From Acidiferrimicrobium sp. IK (GTDB lineage: Bacteria > Actinomycetota > Acidimicrobiia > Acidimicrobiales > Palsa-688): DNA of 64,000 bases. The stretch is taken from positions 310,001-374,000 of the forward strand of contig NZ_JAIMCB010000002.1 in NCBI RefSeq assembly GCF_025499425.1, in the 5' to 3' direction. The notes under the pieces were generated by a model. It was not told the origin of the DNA and searched no databases. It was given only the letters and a program-made list of their open reading frames with translations. A program made the position numbers and the translations under genes. Positions 53,484 to 62,319 of the stretch are shown piece by piece (the stretch's first letter is position 1; each line of letters starts with the position of its first letter).

Positions 53484-54455
53484 CTAGGTCGGCGGCGCCG
53501 CCAGCAGCCGGCGGGCTGCGCTGACGTCGTGGCCCATCTGCTCGATCAACGCTTCGACCGAGGCGAAAGCCTCCTGGCCCCGCAGCCGACCGACGAACTC
53601 GACCTCTGCGACCTCGTCGTAGAGGTCGTCGTCGAAGTCGAGGAGGTGAGCCTCGAGCAGCGAGAGGTCGGCGTCGACGTAGAAGGTCGGCCGCCGACCG
53701 AGCGACACCGCCGCCGGCAGGCGTCGGCCGCCGGGCCGGCGGTACCAGCCGGCGTACACGCCGTCGGCGGGGAGGGCCATCTCGAAGGGCACCGCGACGT
53801 TGGCAGTGGGGAATCCGAGGGTCCGTCCCCGCTTGTCGCCATGACCTACGACGCCGCGAACCTGGTGCGGCCGCCCGAGCAGGGACGCGGCCGACTCGAC
53901 CTCGCCGGCGGCCAGCAGGCGCCGGATCCGGGTGGAGGAGACCGGCTCGATGGCGCTGGCGCCGCTGGCGTCGCGGGCCTCGGCTTGGTAGGCCCTGACC
54001 CCGGTGACCTCGAAGCCGCACTCCTCACCCATCCGGGTCAACAACTCGACGTTGCCCTTCCGCCCGTGTCCGAAGTGGAAGTCCTCGCCGACGATGATCC
54101 GTTTGACGTTCAGGCAACCGACGAGCACAGACTCGACGAAATCTTCGGCGGACTCCTCTGAGCGGGCTTCGTCGAAGCGCACGACCATCGTCATGTCGAG
54201 GCCGGTCGCGCTCAGCAGCTCCATCTTCTGCTCACGGTCGGTGAGCAGCTTGGGAGCGGCGTCGGGCCGCAGCACGCTGGCCGGGTGCGGGTCGAAGGTC
54301 ACGACCGCGGAGCGGGCGCCGAGCTCGGCGGCGCTGGCACGCACCTCGTTGATGACGTGGCGGTGACCGAGGTGGACGCCGTCGTAGACGCCGATGGTTG
54401 CGACAGTGCCGGACTCCGGCCGCGGGCAGTCGCCGGGGTGGTACGCGATCTCCAT
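53484..54455 (-). CDS. ribF: Bifunctional riboflavin kinase/FAD synthetase RibF
   Basis: 323 residues. FAD-synthetase half with GVYDGVHLGHRHV (about 22-34) and SSTRIRRLL; riboflavin kinase half from RGVVGHGDKRGRTLGFPTAN. Makes FMN and FAD. Follows truB by 56 bp. Confidence 0.95.
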   Translation of the reverse strand: MEIAYHPGDCPRPESGTVATIGVYDGVHLGHRHVINEVRASAAELGARSAVVTFDPHPASVLRPDAAPKLLTDREQKMELLSATGLDMTMVVRFDEARSEESAEDFVESVLVGCLNVKRIIVGEDFHFGHGRKGNVELLTRMGEECGFEVTGVRAYQAEARDASGASAIEPVSSTRIRRLLAAGEVESAASLLGRPHQVRGVVGHGDKRGRTLGFPTANVAVPFEMALPADGVYAGWYRRPGGRRLPAAVSLGRRPTFYVDADLSLLEAHLLDFDDDLYDEVAEVEFVGRLRGQEAFASVEALIEQMGHDVSAARRLLAAPPT

Positions 54456-54511
54456 CAGGGGTGGAGGCTAACTGGCCCCGGGAGCTGCACCCCACCCCGG
54501 CGTGTGAGACT

Positions 54512-55471
54512 TCACCCGGCCAGGACCACCGTGGGCTTCGCTCGCCCTTCGCCGTGGTTCGCGTAGACCGCGAGCAGTTCTCCGGACGGGGCGAGGACCG
54601 CCCACGGCCCTCCGCCAGCGGCGCCGAGTTCGCTCTGGGCCAGGACCCGTCCGTGGGCTATGGCGTCTATACGCTCCGGGGGGACGGTGACTGGCTCGAG
54701 CATGCGCACGGCCGCCGCTGGGGGTTGAACGTGGGTCGGTTCCAGCTCATCGAGAGGGACGGCCTCCGACAGGTCCCAGGGCCCGACCGAGGTGCGGACC
54801 AGATCCCGCAGGTGGGCGCCGCCGCCGAGCGCGGCCCCGAGGTCCGCGGCCAATGACCGGACATAGGTTCCCGACGAGCAGGTGACGTGCGCAGCGAACA
54901 CCGGTCCGAGCGCTCCGGGTGCCTGCTTTTCGGGAGTCGCGGTGGGCGGCGGGCCGCCCGTCTCACCCATCGCCCGGGTTAGCTGGTTAGCAGGGGTCGG
55001 GGGTTCGGCTAGGTCAACGTCGAAGCGGGCGATGTGCACCCGTCGGGGCGGCCGCTCGACCTCGATGCCCTCGCGCGCCAGTTCGTGGAGCCGCTTCCCG
55101 CCGATCTTTATCGCCGACACCATCGGCGGGATCTGCTCGATGTCGCCGGTCAGGGCGGCTGCAGCACCTCGCGCGTCAGCCAAAGTGACATGCGTCATGT
55201 CCCATTCGCCGGTGGTCTCGCCCGAGGCGTCGAGGGTCGAGGTGGCCCGGCCGAGAACGATGCGGCACTCGTAGGACTTCGGGAGGCCGGTCAGGTACTG
55301 GAGGAGCCTCGTCGCCTGCCCGAGGCCGACCAGCAATACTCCTGTGGCGTCGGGATCGAGCGTGCCGGCGTGGCCCACCCGCCGTTGCCCGAAGATCCGC
55401 CGGCATCGGCCCACCACGTCGTGGCTGGTCATGCCGGCGGGTTTGTCGACCACCGCCAGCCCGCTGATCAC
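54512..55471 (-). CDS. truB: tRNA pseudouridine-55 synthase TruB
   Basis: 319 residues; catalytic Asp39 in HAGTLDPDATGVL; KPAGMTSHDVV at the start and CSSGTYVRSLAADLG later. GTG start overlaps the rbfA stop (GTGA). The much longer frame upstream is a shadow of rbfA and beyond. Confidence 0.95.
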   Translation of the reverse strand: MISGLAVVDKPAGMTSHDVVGRCRRIFGQRRVGHAGTLDPDATGVLLVGLGQATRLLQYLTGLPKSYECRIVLGRATSTLDASGETTGEWDMTHVTLADARGAAAALTGDIEQIPPMVSAIKIGGKRLHELAREGIEVERPPRRVHIARFDVDLAEPPTPANQLTRAMGETGGPPPTATPEKQAPGALGPVFAAHVTCSSGTYVRSLAADLGAALGGGAHLRDLVRTSVGPWDLSEAVPLDELEPTHVQPPAAAVRMLEPVTVPPERIDAIAHGRVLAQSELGAAGGGPWAVLAPSGELLAVYANHGEGRAKPTVVLAG

Positions 55472-56082
55472 TCGGGCAGACCCTCCGGCCGGTCCGCCTC
55501 GACACGGTTGCAGACGTCGGCCTCGCCGCCCCCAGAACTGTCCGCCTCGCCGCCCCCAGAGCCGGCCGCCTCGCCGCCCCCGGACGCGTCCTCCTCGCCC
55601 CGCTCCGAGGCGTCCACGTCCGCGAGATCCTCCGGCGGGTCGTCGGGTAGCGGGCCGATGTCGCGCAAGAGGTCCTCGATCCGCTGTCCAGCGGCCACCG
55701 CGGGGTCGGCCGCGAACCGCAGCAGCGGGGTCCGCTTGAGCCGCACCTGCCTGGCCACCTCGCCTTGGAGCTTGATCCTGGCTTCCTCGAGCGCCTGCGC
55801 CTCCTCCGGGTCCAGGCTCGACATGAGGACAGTCGCCGCGCCGAAGTCGGCGGCGCAGTCCACTGCTGTGACGGTGGCCATGGTTAGGCGCTCGTCGGTG
55901 TCGCCCAGCCTGGAGATGGCCTCGGCCAAGATCTCCCGGAGGGTCTCGTTGACCCGGGCCATGCGAGGGAAGCGGCGCGGCGGGGTGAAGCTTCCCCGGC
56001 GCCGGCTGGAGCTTTGACCCCCTGAGGACCGGCGCCCGGATCCGCTGCCCCCGCTCGATCGACCCGAACGGCTCGGGCTCAC
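55468..56082 (-). CDS. rbfA: Ribosome-binding factor A
   Basis: 204 residues; 16S maturation factor with KH-like fold (RVNETLREILAEAISRL; VLMSSLDPEEAQALEEAR). A basic 40-residue N-terminal tail and a Gly/Glu/Asp-rich C-terminal tail with GGGEA repeats extend the normal 120-residue core. GTG start overlaps the DUF503 stop. Confidence 0.92.
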   Translation of the reverse strand: MSPSRSGRSSGGSGSGRRSSGGQSSSRRRGSFTPPRRFPRMARVNETLREILAEAISRLGDTDERLTMATVTAVDCAADFGAATVLMSSLDPEEAQALEEARIKLQGEVARQVRLKRTPLLRFAADPAVAAGQRIEDLLRDIGPLPDDPPEDLADVDASERGEEDASGGGEAAGSGGGEADSSGGGEADVCNRVEADRPEGLPE

Positions 56083-56372
56083 GAGTCGGTCTCCATCCAG
56101 TCCCGCCGGCAGGAGGTGACCTCAACCTCCGGGAACGACCACACAAAGCGCTCGACCTCGTCGAGCACCGACGTCACCTGAGGCACTGATGAGGACAGCG
56201 TGGCCATGCCGAGACCGGCTCTTTGCCAGAGGTCCTGCCACTCGACTTCGGCCGCCGCCACGCCGAAGCGGTGGCGGCAGCCGTCGAGGATGGGCTTGAT
56301 GACAGCCCGCTTTTCCTTGAGCGAGTGGCTGTCTGGGAGGTGAAGCTCGACGGTGAGCGCGGCGACGTGCAC
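56079..56372 (-). CDS. YlxP-like DUF503 protein
   Basis: 97 residues beginning VHVAALTVELHLPDSHSLKEKR, the DUF503 signature. Always found between infB and rbfA; a role in ribosome assembly or RNA binding is suspected. GTG start 17 bp after infB. Confidence 0.88.
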   Translation of the reverse strand: MHVAALTVELHLPDSHSLKEKRAVIKPILDGCRHRFGVAAAEVEWQDLWQRAGLGMATLSSSVPQVTSVLDEVERFVWSFPEVEVTSCRRDWMETDS

Positions 56373-56389
56373 GGGCGGGTCCCCGGATC

Positions 56390-59300
56390 CTAGGTCCGCG
56401 GGATCTCCCGCTCCTCGAAGGTCTCGATGATGTCGCCTTCTCTGAGGTCCTGGTTGTTGGTGAGGCCGATGCCGCACTCGAAGTTCTCGTGGACTTCGCG
56501 CACGTCGTCCTTGAAGCGCCGGAGGGAGGTGATGGCACCCTTCCAGATGATGACGCCGTCGCGGAGGAACCGGACCTTGGACCCTCGGGTGATGACACCG
56601 GAGCGGACGTAACACCCGGCGATGGCACCGATGCGCGGCACCCGGAAGATCTCGCGGACCTCGGCTTCGCCGGTGATGACCTCCTCGAACTCCGGGGCCA
56701 GCATTCCGATCATGGCGCTCTCGATGTCCTCGATGAGCTTGTAGATGATCTCGTAGGTGCGGATCTCGACGTCCTGGTTGGCGGCCAGGTCGCGAGCCCC
56801 GCGATCGGGCCGAACGTTGAAGCCGATGATCGTCGCGTTGGACGCTGCGGCCAGGCTCACGTCGTTCTCCGTGATCCCGCCGACGGCACGGTGCACGAAG
56901 GCCAGCTTGACCTCTTCGCGCTCCAGCTTGCGGAGACTCTCAGTGACCGCCTCGAGCGAGCCTTGCATGTCAGCTTTGAGGACCAGGTTGAGAGTGGCCG
57001 TCTCACCTCGCTGGATCTGCTCGAAGATGTCTTCGAGCTTGGCGCCGGTCCCGGTGGCAGACGACGTCCGCCGTTGATCGGCAGCCCGGTAGCGGTCCTC
57101 GCGTTGCTCGGCGATGTCGCGGGCGGTCTTGGGCTTGTCGGTGACACGAAACTCGTCGCCGGCGGCAGGGACGTTGTCGAAGCCGAGCACCTGGACGGGC
57201 ATGGAGGGCGCGGCCTCCTTGACGTTGTCACCCTTGTCGTCGATGAGGGCCTTGACCCGACCCCAGGCCGCGCCGGCCACGACGGGGTCACCGACTCGCA
57301 GCGTGCCGCTTTGCACCAAGACGGTGGCCACTGGACCGCGTCCCGGGTCGAGGTTGGCTTCGAGGACGGTGCCTCGGGCTCGACCCTCGGGGTTGGCGAC
57401 GAGCTCTTCGAGCTCGGCCACGACGAGGACCTGTTCGAGGAGGTCGTCGATCCCGAGATTCTGCAGTGCGGAGATCTGCACCATGATCGTGTCGCCGCCC
57501 CACGATTCGGGCACGAGGCCCTGCTCGGAGAGCTGCTGCATGACCCGGTTGGGATCGGAGTTCTCGCGGTCGACCTTGTTGAGGGCGACGATGATCGGAA
57601 CGTCGGCGGCCTTGGCGTGGTTGAGCGCCTCGATCGTCTGGGGCATGACCCCGTCGTCGGCGGCCACGACCAAGATGACGATGTCGGTCACTTCGGCCCC
57701 CCGGGCTCGCATGGCGGTGAACGCCTCGTGGCCGGGGGTGTCGATGAACGTCAACAGCTGGTCTTGGTATACGACCTGGTAGGCGCCGATGTGTTGGGTG
57801 ATGCCGCCCGCCTCACCGGCGACCACGTTGGTGGTCCGGATGCGGTCGAGGAGCAGGGTCTTGCCGTGGTCGACGTGTCCCATGACGGTGACGACCGGGG
57901 GGCGAGGCCGCAGGTTCTCCTCGTCCTCCTCTTCGTCGTCGAAGTACTTGGCTTGGAGCTCGGCTTCCTTTTCCTCGCCGGGATCGACGAGACGGATGTT
58001 GGCGTTGACCTCCGCCGCGAACAGCTCGATCATGTCGTCGGAGAGCGACTGGGTCGTGGTGACCATCTCGCCCTGCTGGAACAAGAACCGGACGACGTCC
58101 GCGCCGGACCGGTTGAGCTTGGGGCCGAGCTCTTGGGCCGTCGAGCCGCGCTCGACGATGACCTCACCCTCCGGGACGGGCGCGTTGGACGCCGTGTAGG
58201 TGGTGAGCTCCTGTGCCTCGAGCTCTTCGATGTTGCGACGGCGGCGACGTCCGGGTCGACGACCGCCGGCCCGGCCACGGCCACCGAAGGGGGGCCCACC
58301 GCGACCGGGGGGGCCACCGCCGGGACCGCCGCGGGTGCCGCCGGCGGGTGCGCCGGGACGGGAGAAGCCGCCTCCAGCGCCAGGTGTGCTGCGCGGGCCG
58401 CTGAAGCCGCCGGGACGGCCACCGCCGGAAGCGGGCCGTCCGGCACCGCCACCGCCAGGACCAGAGGGGCGGCCGGCACCGGCACCGGCGCCCGCGGTGC
58501 GGGGGCGGCCCGGGGGCGGCGGGATCGGCTTACCGGACTGCGACACCGGGGGGCGGCGCATGCCGGGGGGCGGCGGGATCGGCTTGCCGGACTGCGAGAC
58601 AGGCGGGCCGCCGGGGCCAGGCGGGGGTGGCGGGACGGGCCGACCGCCAGGCGCAGGCCGGCGCGCCGCGCCAGCCGGGGCCGGACCGGAACCGGGCGCT
58701 GACGGGCCGGCGCCGGGCGCTGCGGACATGCCGCCGGGGGCGGCTGGCGCGCCGCCGGCAGCCGATGCGCCGGGGGCAGCAGCCACGCCGGCGACAGGAG
58801 CTGCGCCAGCGGAAGGCGCACCAGGAGCGGAAGGAGCGCCGGGGGCAGGAGCGCTGCCAGGAGCAGGCGGCGCGGCGGGTCGACCCTCAGCAGCGGGTCG
58901 GGGCGGCGCGGGCGCAGCTCCGGCCGACGCGGCGGGTGCCATCGGCGGGCGGCCCGGCGTGCCGGGTGCTGCCGGCCGGGGCGGTGATCCGGGGACCGGA
59001 CGGTCGGCCGGGGGGCGCGGCGGCGTGGGGATGGAGCGGGCCTGGCCGGGAGCGGGGGGCTCGCCCGGCGCGGGCCGGGCAGGCGCCGCCGGGGCGCCGG
59101 TGCTCGCAGTGCCAGGACGCGGTGAGCTGGCCTCTCCGGGCCGGTGCGCGGGAGCGGACGGGGTCGGAGCGGACGGGCCGCCAGGAGCGGACGGGCCGCC
59201 AGGAGCCGACGGGCCGGCAGGAGCCGACGGCGCGCCGGAAGCAGGCTGGCTCGGGGTGGCGGCTGCCGGAGCGACGGGTGCTGGCGTGGCAGCCGGCGGA

Positions 59301-59629
59301 GCCGGCGCCTGACCTACCGGGGCGGGGGATGCTGGGGCGGGGGCGGCTGGAGCCGGGGCCGCAGGGGCGGCGGGCGCGGAGGAGGCCGGGGCGGCAGGGG
59401 CCGGCGTAGGGGCGGACTTGGCGGCCGGGACCGCATCCTCGGCGGGCTGGACGTCACGACGCAGGCCCTCGCGGTCGGCCTTGCGGCGGACCCGATCGGC
59501 CTGCTGGTCCTCGATGCTCGAGGAGTGGCTCTTGACGCCGATGCCCAGAGACACACTGAGGTCGAGCGCTTCTTTGTTGGTGAGGCCGAGCTCGCGTGCC
59601 AGCTCGTAGACCCGGATCTTCTTCGCCAA
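56390..59629 (-). CDS. infB: Translation initiation factor IF-2
   Basis: 1079 residues. N-terminal IF2_N domain ([19 protein letters not shown]), then about 400 residues of Pro/Ala/Gly with repeated [13 protein letters not shown], then the GTPase with [16 protein letters not shown] and NKVD and the C-terminal domains. The start is TTG (59627-59629); no ATG/GTG lies in reach. The ribosome site GAAGGGA is distant, about 13 nt. Confidence 0.97.
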   Translation of the reverse strand: MAKKIRVYELARELGLTNKEALDLSVSLGIGVKSHSSSIEDQQADRVRRKADREGLRRDVQPAEDAVPAAKSAPTPAPAAPASSAPAAPAAPAPAAPAPASPAPVGQAPAPPAATPAPVAPAAATPSQPASGAPSAPAGPSAPGGPSAPGGPSAPTPSAPAHRPGEASSPRPGTASTGAPAAPARPAPGEPPAPGQARSIPTPPRPPADRPVPGSPPRPAAPGTPGRPPMAPAASAGAAPAPPRPAAEGRPAAPPAPGSAPAPGAPSAPGAPSAGAAPVAGVAAAPGASAAGGAPAAPGGMSAAPGAGPSAPGSGPAPAGAARRPAPGGRPVPPPPPGPGGPPVSQSGKPIPPPPGMRRPPVSQSGKPIPPPPGRPRTAGAGAGAGRPSGPGGGGAGRPASGGGRPGGFSGPRSTPGAGGGFSRPGAPAGGTRGGPGGGPPGRGGPPFGGRGRAGGRRPGRRRRRNIEELEAQELTTYTASNAPVPEGEVIVERGSTAQELGPKLNRSGADVVRFLFQQGEMVTTTQSLSDDMIELFAAEVNANIRLVDPGEEKEAELQAKYFDDEEEDEENLRPRPPVVTVMGHVDHGKTLLLDRIRTTNVVAGEAGGITQHIGAYQVVYQDQLLTFIDTPGHEAFTAMRARGAEVTDIVILVVAADDGVMPQTIEALNHAKAADVPIIVALNKVDRENSDPNRVMQQLSEQGLVPESWGGDTIMVQISALQNLGIDDLLEQVLVVAELEELVANPEGRARGTVLEANLDPGRGPVATVLVQSGTLRVGDPVVAGAAWGRVKALIDDKGDNVKEAAPSMPVQVLGFDNVPAAGDEFRVTDKPKTARDIAEQREDRYRAADQRRTSSATGTGAKLEDIFEQIQRGETATLNLVLKADMQGSLEAVTESLRKLEREEVKLAFVHRAVGGITENDVSLAAASNATIIGFNVRPDRGARDLAANQDVEIRTYEIIYKLIEDIESAMIGMLAPEFEEVITGEAEVREIFRVPRIGAIAGCYVRSGVITRGSKVRFLRDGVIIWKGAITSLRRFKDDVREVHENFECGIGLTNNQDLREGDIIETFEEREIPRT

Positions 59630-59638
59630 GTTGCTAGG

Positions 59639-59971
59639 TCAGTCCCTTCTCGGTGACGCCGCGCCCGGAGCGGGAGCGTCGTCCATCCTCTCACGTTCTT
59701 GCTGTGTCGTACGCAGCGCCCCGCTGGCACCGGTCGGAACCGGCGTGCGGAAGGCCCGGGAGAACCCGTTGCGCCGCTCGGCGGCCTCGAGGCACGAGGT
59801 CAGCGGCGGACCTCCGCGGTGTTCGGCACAGAGCCAGGCACCTCGGCCGGGACCCGGTCCAAGCACCAGCGTACCGTCCGCAGCCCGTCCTACTCGCACG
59901 AGTTCCGCGACGGCCCTCCTGGTCCGGCACCCGACGCAGGTACGGACCGGCCCGTCGGCCGTGCCGTTTAC
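59639..59971 (-). CDS. ylxR: YlxR-family RNA-binding protein without a canonical start
   Basis: The frame holds the YlxR signature RTCVGCRTRRAVAELVRV, then PGRGAWLC and CLEAAERRNGFSRAFR. The first ATG/GTG/TTG in frame (GTG at 59899) falls after the RTCVGCR motif, so the true start must be upstream. The only overlap-type candidate is GTA AAC at 59969-59971, sharing GTAA with the nusA stop. A -1 frameshift from nusA would also enter this frame. Family member is certain, start is not. Confidence 0.7.
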   Translation of the reverse strand, partial: VNGTADGPVRTCVGCRTRRAVAELVRVGRAADGTLVLGPGPGRGAWLCAEHRGGPPLTSCLEAAERRNGFSRAFRTPVPTGASGALRTTQQERERMDDAPAPGAASPRRD

Positions 59972-61422
59972 GGCTCCGACCCGGCCGGCGCCGCCGGCTC
60001 CGGGCCCTCGGCGACGCCCTCGCCACTCTCGACAGCAGGGGTGCCCAGCTCTTCGGCCGCAGGGGCGACCGACGGTGCCGCAGCGGCATCGACCGCAGCA
60101 GACCCGACCTCACCGGCAGAGCCGGCAGAGCCGGCAGAGCCGGCAGAGCCGGCAGACTCGCCAGAGCCGGCCCCCACGGCAGAACCACCAGCGCCAGCAG
60201 AGTCCGCTTCGGCGAGCGGGGCGGCGGACTCCGCGGCCTCCGCGGCCTCGATCCCCTCTTCGACGGTGTCGGTCACTATCTCCATGGCGGCTTCCTCGGC
60301 GGGCGCGCTGTCACCAGGCTCGCCTTGGGACCAGGCCTCGGCGGAGACAGTCTCGCCACCCTCGGCGGGCTGCCAAACCATCTCGCCGGTCTCGGGGTCT
60401 TCGACCCACTCCCCCTCCGCCCACTCCTGGTTGGCGTAGGCCTCCTCTTCGGCCATCTGGGTCTCGCTCTTGATGTCGATGCGCCACCCGGTGAGGCGGG
60501 CCGCCAGGCGGGCGTTCTGCCCCTCTTTGCCGATGGCCAGCGACAGCTGGAAGTCGTGGACGACGACGGTCGCGGTGCCGGTCAGGTCGTCGAGGTGGAC
60601 CTCCTTGACCTTCGCTGGTTGCAGCGCTCGCATCACGAACTCGCGGGGCTCGTCTGAGAAGGGAACGATGTCGACCTTCTCGCCTCGCAGCTCGTTGGTG
60701 ACCATCCGCACCCGGGCGCCGCGGGCCCCGACGCACGCGCCGACCGGGTCGACGTTGCTGTCGTTGGACCACACCGCGATCTTCGTGCGATGCCCCGGCT
60801 CGCGAGCCGCGGCCTTGATCTCCACGACACCGCTGGAGATCTCGGGCACCTCGAGCTCGAAGAGCCGCTTGATCAGCCCCGGATGGGTCCGGCTGACGAC
60901 GATCTGAGGGCCCTTGGTGGTCTTGCGGACCTCGACGATGTACGCCTTCAGGCGGGCGCCGTGCTCGTAGCGCTCGTAGGGGACCTGCTCGGCCTGGGGC
61001 AGGAGGGCCTCCACCTTGCCGAGGTCGAGGAGGGTGTAGCGGTTGTCGCTCTGCTGGATGATTCCGGTGACGATGTCGCCTTCCCGGCCGGCGTACTCCT
61101 CGTATTTGAGGTCCCGCTCGGCTTCGTTGATCCGCTGGCGCATGACCTGCTTGGCGGTCTGCGCGGCGATGCGCCCGAAGTCCTTGGGCGTGACGTCCCA
61201 CTCCCGGATGACGTTGTCGTCGTCGTCGACCTCCTGGCCGTAGACGCGGATCTCACCGGTCTCGGGGTCGACGGTGACGGTGGCGAACTCCTCCGCGTCG
61301 GGCATCCGCTTGTAGGCCGCCAGGAGCGCGTTGGCCAGCGCGTCGAGGAGAGTGTCGACGCCGATGCCCTTGTCCTTGGCGATCTGCTGGAGGGCGTCGA
61401 GGAAGGCGAACTGGTCTTTCAT
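59968..61422 (-). CDS. nusA: Transcription factor NusA
   Basis: 484 residues: N-terminal RNAP-binding domain, S1 domain (GREGDIVTGIIQQSDNRYTL in part), KH1 (VDPVGACVGARGARV) and KH2 (LSLAIGKEGQNARLAARLTG). C-terminus is Glu/Ala/Gly/Ser-rich, including five 9-bp repeats encoding GSA (60112-60156). ATG overlaps the rimP stop (ATGA). Confidence 0.96.
   Translation of the reverse strand: MKDQFAFLDALQQIAKDKGIGVDTLLDALANALLAAYKRMPDAEEFATVTVDPETGEIRVYGQEVDDDDNVIREWDVTPKDFGRIAAQTAKQVMRQRINEAERDLKYEEYAGREGDIVTGIIQQSDNRYTLLDLGKVEALLPQAEQVPYERYEHGARLKAYIVEVRKTTKGPQIVVSRTHPGLIKRLFELEVPEISSGVVEIKAAAREPGHRTKIAVWSNDSNVDPVGACVGARGARVRMVTNELRGEKVDIVPFSDEPREFVMRALQPAKVKEVHLDDLTGTATVVVHDFQLSLAIGKEGQNARLAARLTGWRIDIKSETQMAEEEAYANQEWAEGEWVEDPETGEMVWQPAEGGETVSAEAWSQGEPGDSAPAEEAAMEIVTDTVEEGIEAAEAAESAAPLAEADSAGAGGSAVGAGSGESAGSAGSAGSAGSAGEVGSAAVDAAAAPSVAPAAEELGTPAVESGEGVAEGPEPAAPAGSEP
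60112..60156. repeat. 9-bp coding repeats in nusA tail
   Basis: Five 9-bp units GCCGGCAGA encode a Gly-Ser-Ala run near the NusA C-terminus. Confidence 0.85.
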
Positions 61423-62102
61423 GGCGTGGCGTCCTTGGATGGGGAAGGGGCAGAGGATCGTGAGGTAGCGGAGGAGGGGGACGGTGTGGGCATCGAGGCG
61501 GTGGCCTCGCCCGGCGCCGCCGACGCGGGCTTCGAGCCGGCCCCAGCGAGCCCGGCCTCGGCGAGTCCCGCGTCGGCGCGCCCGGCCTTGGCGGGCTTGG
61601 GCGCCGCTTTGCGGGAAGGCTTTCCGGTCTTCGGGGTCGGGCCCCACACCAGCACCGTCTTGGCCCGGTCGATCACCTGGTAGGGCACGGCGAGGGCGGC
61701 CGCGTCCGCCTTGGCGTCGTCGAGGGCGATGAGGATGCCGTCGGCCTCCACGGCGTGGAGCGTGCCGTGCAGGCGCCGGCTGCCGGCTACCGGCTGGGTG
61801 GTCTTGACCGACACCGGCTGGCCGACGTAGCGGCGGTAGTGCTCAGGGGTGCGCAGGGTCCGCTCCACTCCGGGGCTGGAGACCTCCAGCTGGTAGGCGT
61901 CGGGGGGGACCAGGTCGGGGCGCTCGTCGAGCAGCGGGGACAGGGTGGCGCTGGCTGCGGACAGGGCGTCGAGATCGACGCCGCCGGGGCCGTCGACGAG
62001 GATACGAAGGAAGTCGGCACCGACCTCGACGTCCCACAGCTCCAGGCCGGCGGCCGCGAGAGGTGACTCGGCCAGGTCACGGATGGCTTCAGCCGGACCC
62101 AT
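61419..62102 (-). CDS. rimP: Ribosome maturation factor RimP
   Basis: 227 residues; ELWDVEVGADFLRILVDGPGG and YQLEVSSPGVERTLRTPEHY match RimP. C-terminal 60 residues are Ala/Ser/Pro/Lys-rich. ATG with AGGAGG. First gene of the rimP-nusA operon. Confidence 0.93.
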   Translation of the reverse strand: MGPAEAIRDLAESPLAAAGLELWDVEVGADFLRILVDGPGGVDLDALSAASATLSPLLDERPDLVPPDAYQLEVSSPGVERTLRTPEHYRRYVGQPVSVKTTQPVAGSRRLHGTLHAVEADGILIALDDAKADAAALAVPYQVIDRAKTVLVWGPTPKTGKPSRKAAPKPAKAGRADAGLAEAGLAGAGSKPASAAPGEATASMPTPSPSSATSRSSAPSPSKDATP

Positions 62103-62225
62103 CACCACCTCCTCGTCGTCAAGGTCCGCAAACAAAAGCGTGGGCCCTGGGATCCTGCCGGCAGTCCGACCGGGAGCCCTCACCCACGCCTCCACAACAG
62201 CTGCCCTTGTTGGGCGCAGTCGTGC

Positions 62226-62231
62226 AGTATA
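62226..62231 (-). promoter_or_regulatory. -10 element of the rimP-nusA operon
   Basis: TATACT on the minus strand, about 125 bp before the rimP start in the 217-bp gap after proS. No clear -35. A hairpin (62265-62281) lies just upstream. Confidence 0.55.
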
Positions 62232-62264
62232 GCCGCGAGAGGGCCTCGAACAGGCCGCGACGGG

Positions 62265-62281
62265 CCGGGCCGCCGGCCCGG
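62265..62281 (-). terminator. Short hairpin after proS
   Basis: Arms CCGGGCC (62265-62271) and GGCCCGG (62275-62281) with a 3-nt loop, about 40 nt after the proS stop. Confidence 0.45.
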
Positions 62282-62319
62282 ACAGGAGCGCCAGGCGAGC
62301 CTCGGCGTCGCCCCCGACG

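Noticed and set aside
54512-56146. A 544-residue TruB
   Set aside because: The N-terminal 225 residues are out-of-frame rbfA and upstream DNA; the GTG overlapping the rbfA stop gives the normal size.
58200-59312. Long plus-strand open frame rich in Gly/Ala/Pro
   Set aside because: Antisense of the Pro/Ala-rich IF-2 linker; caused by GC bias.
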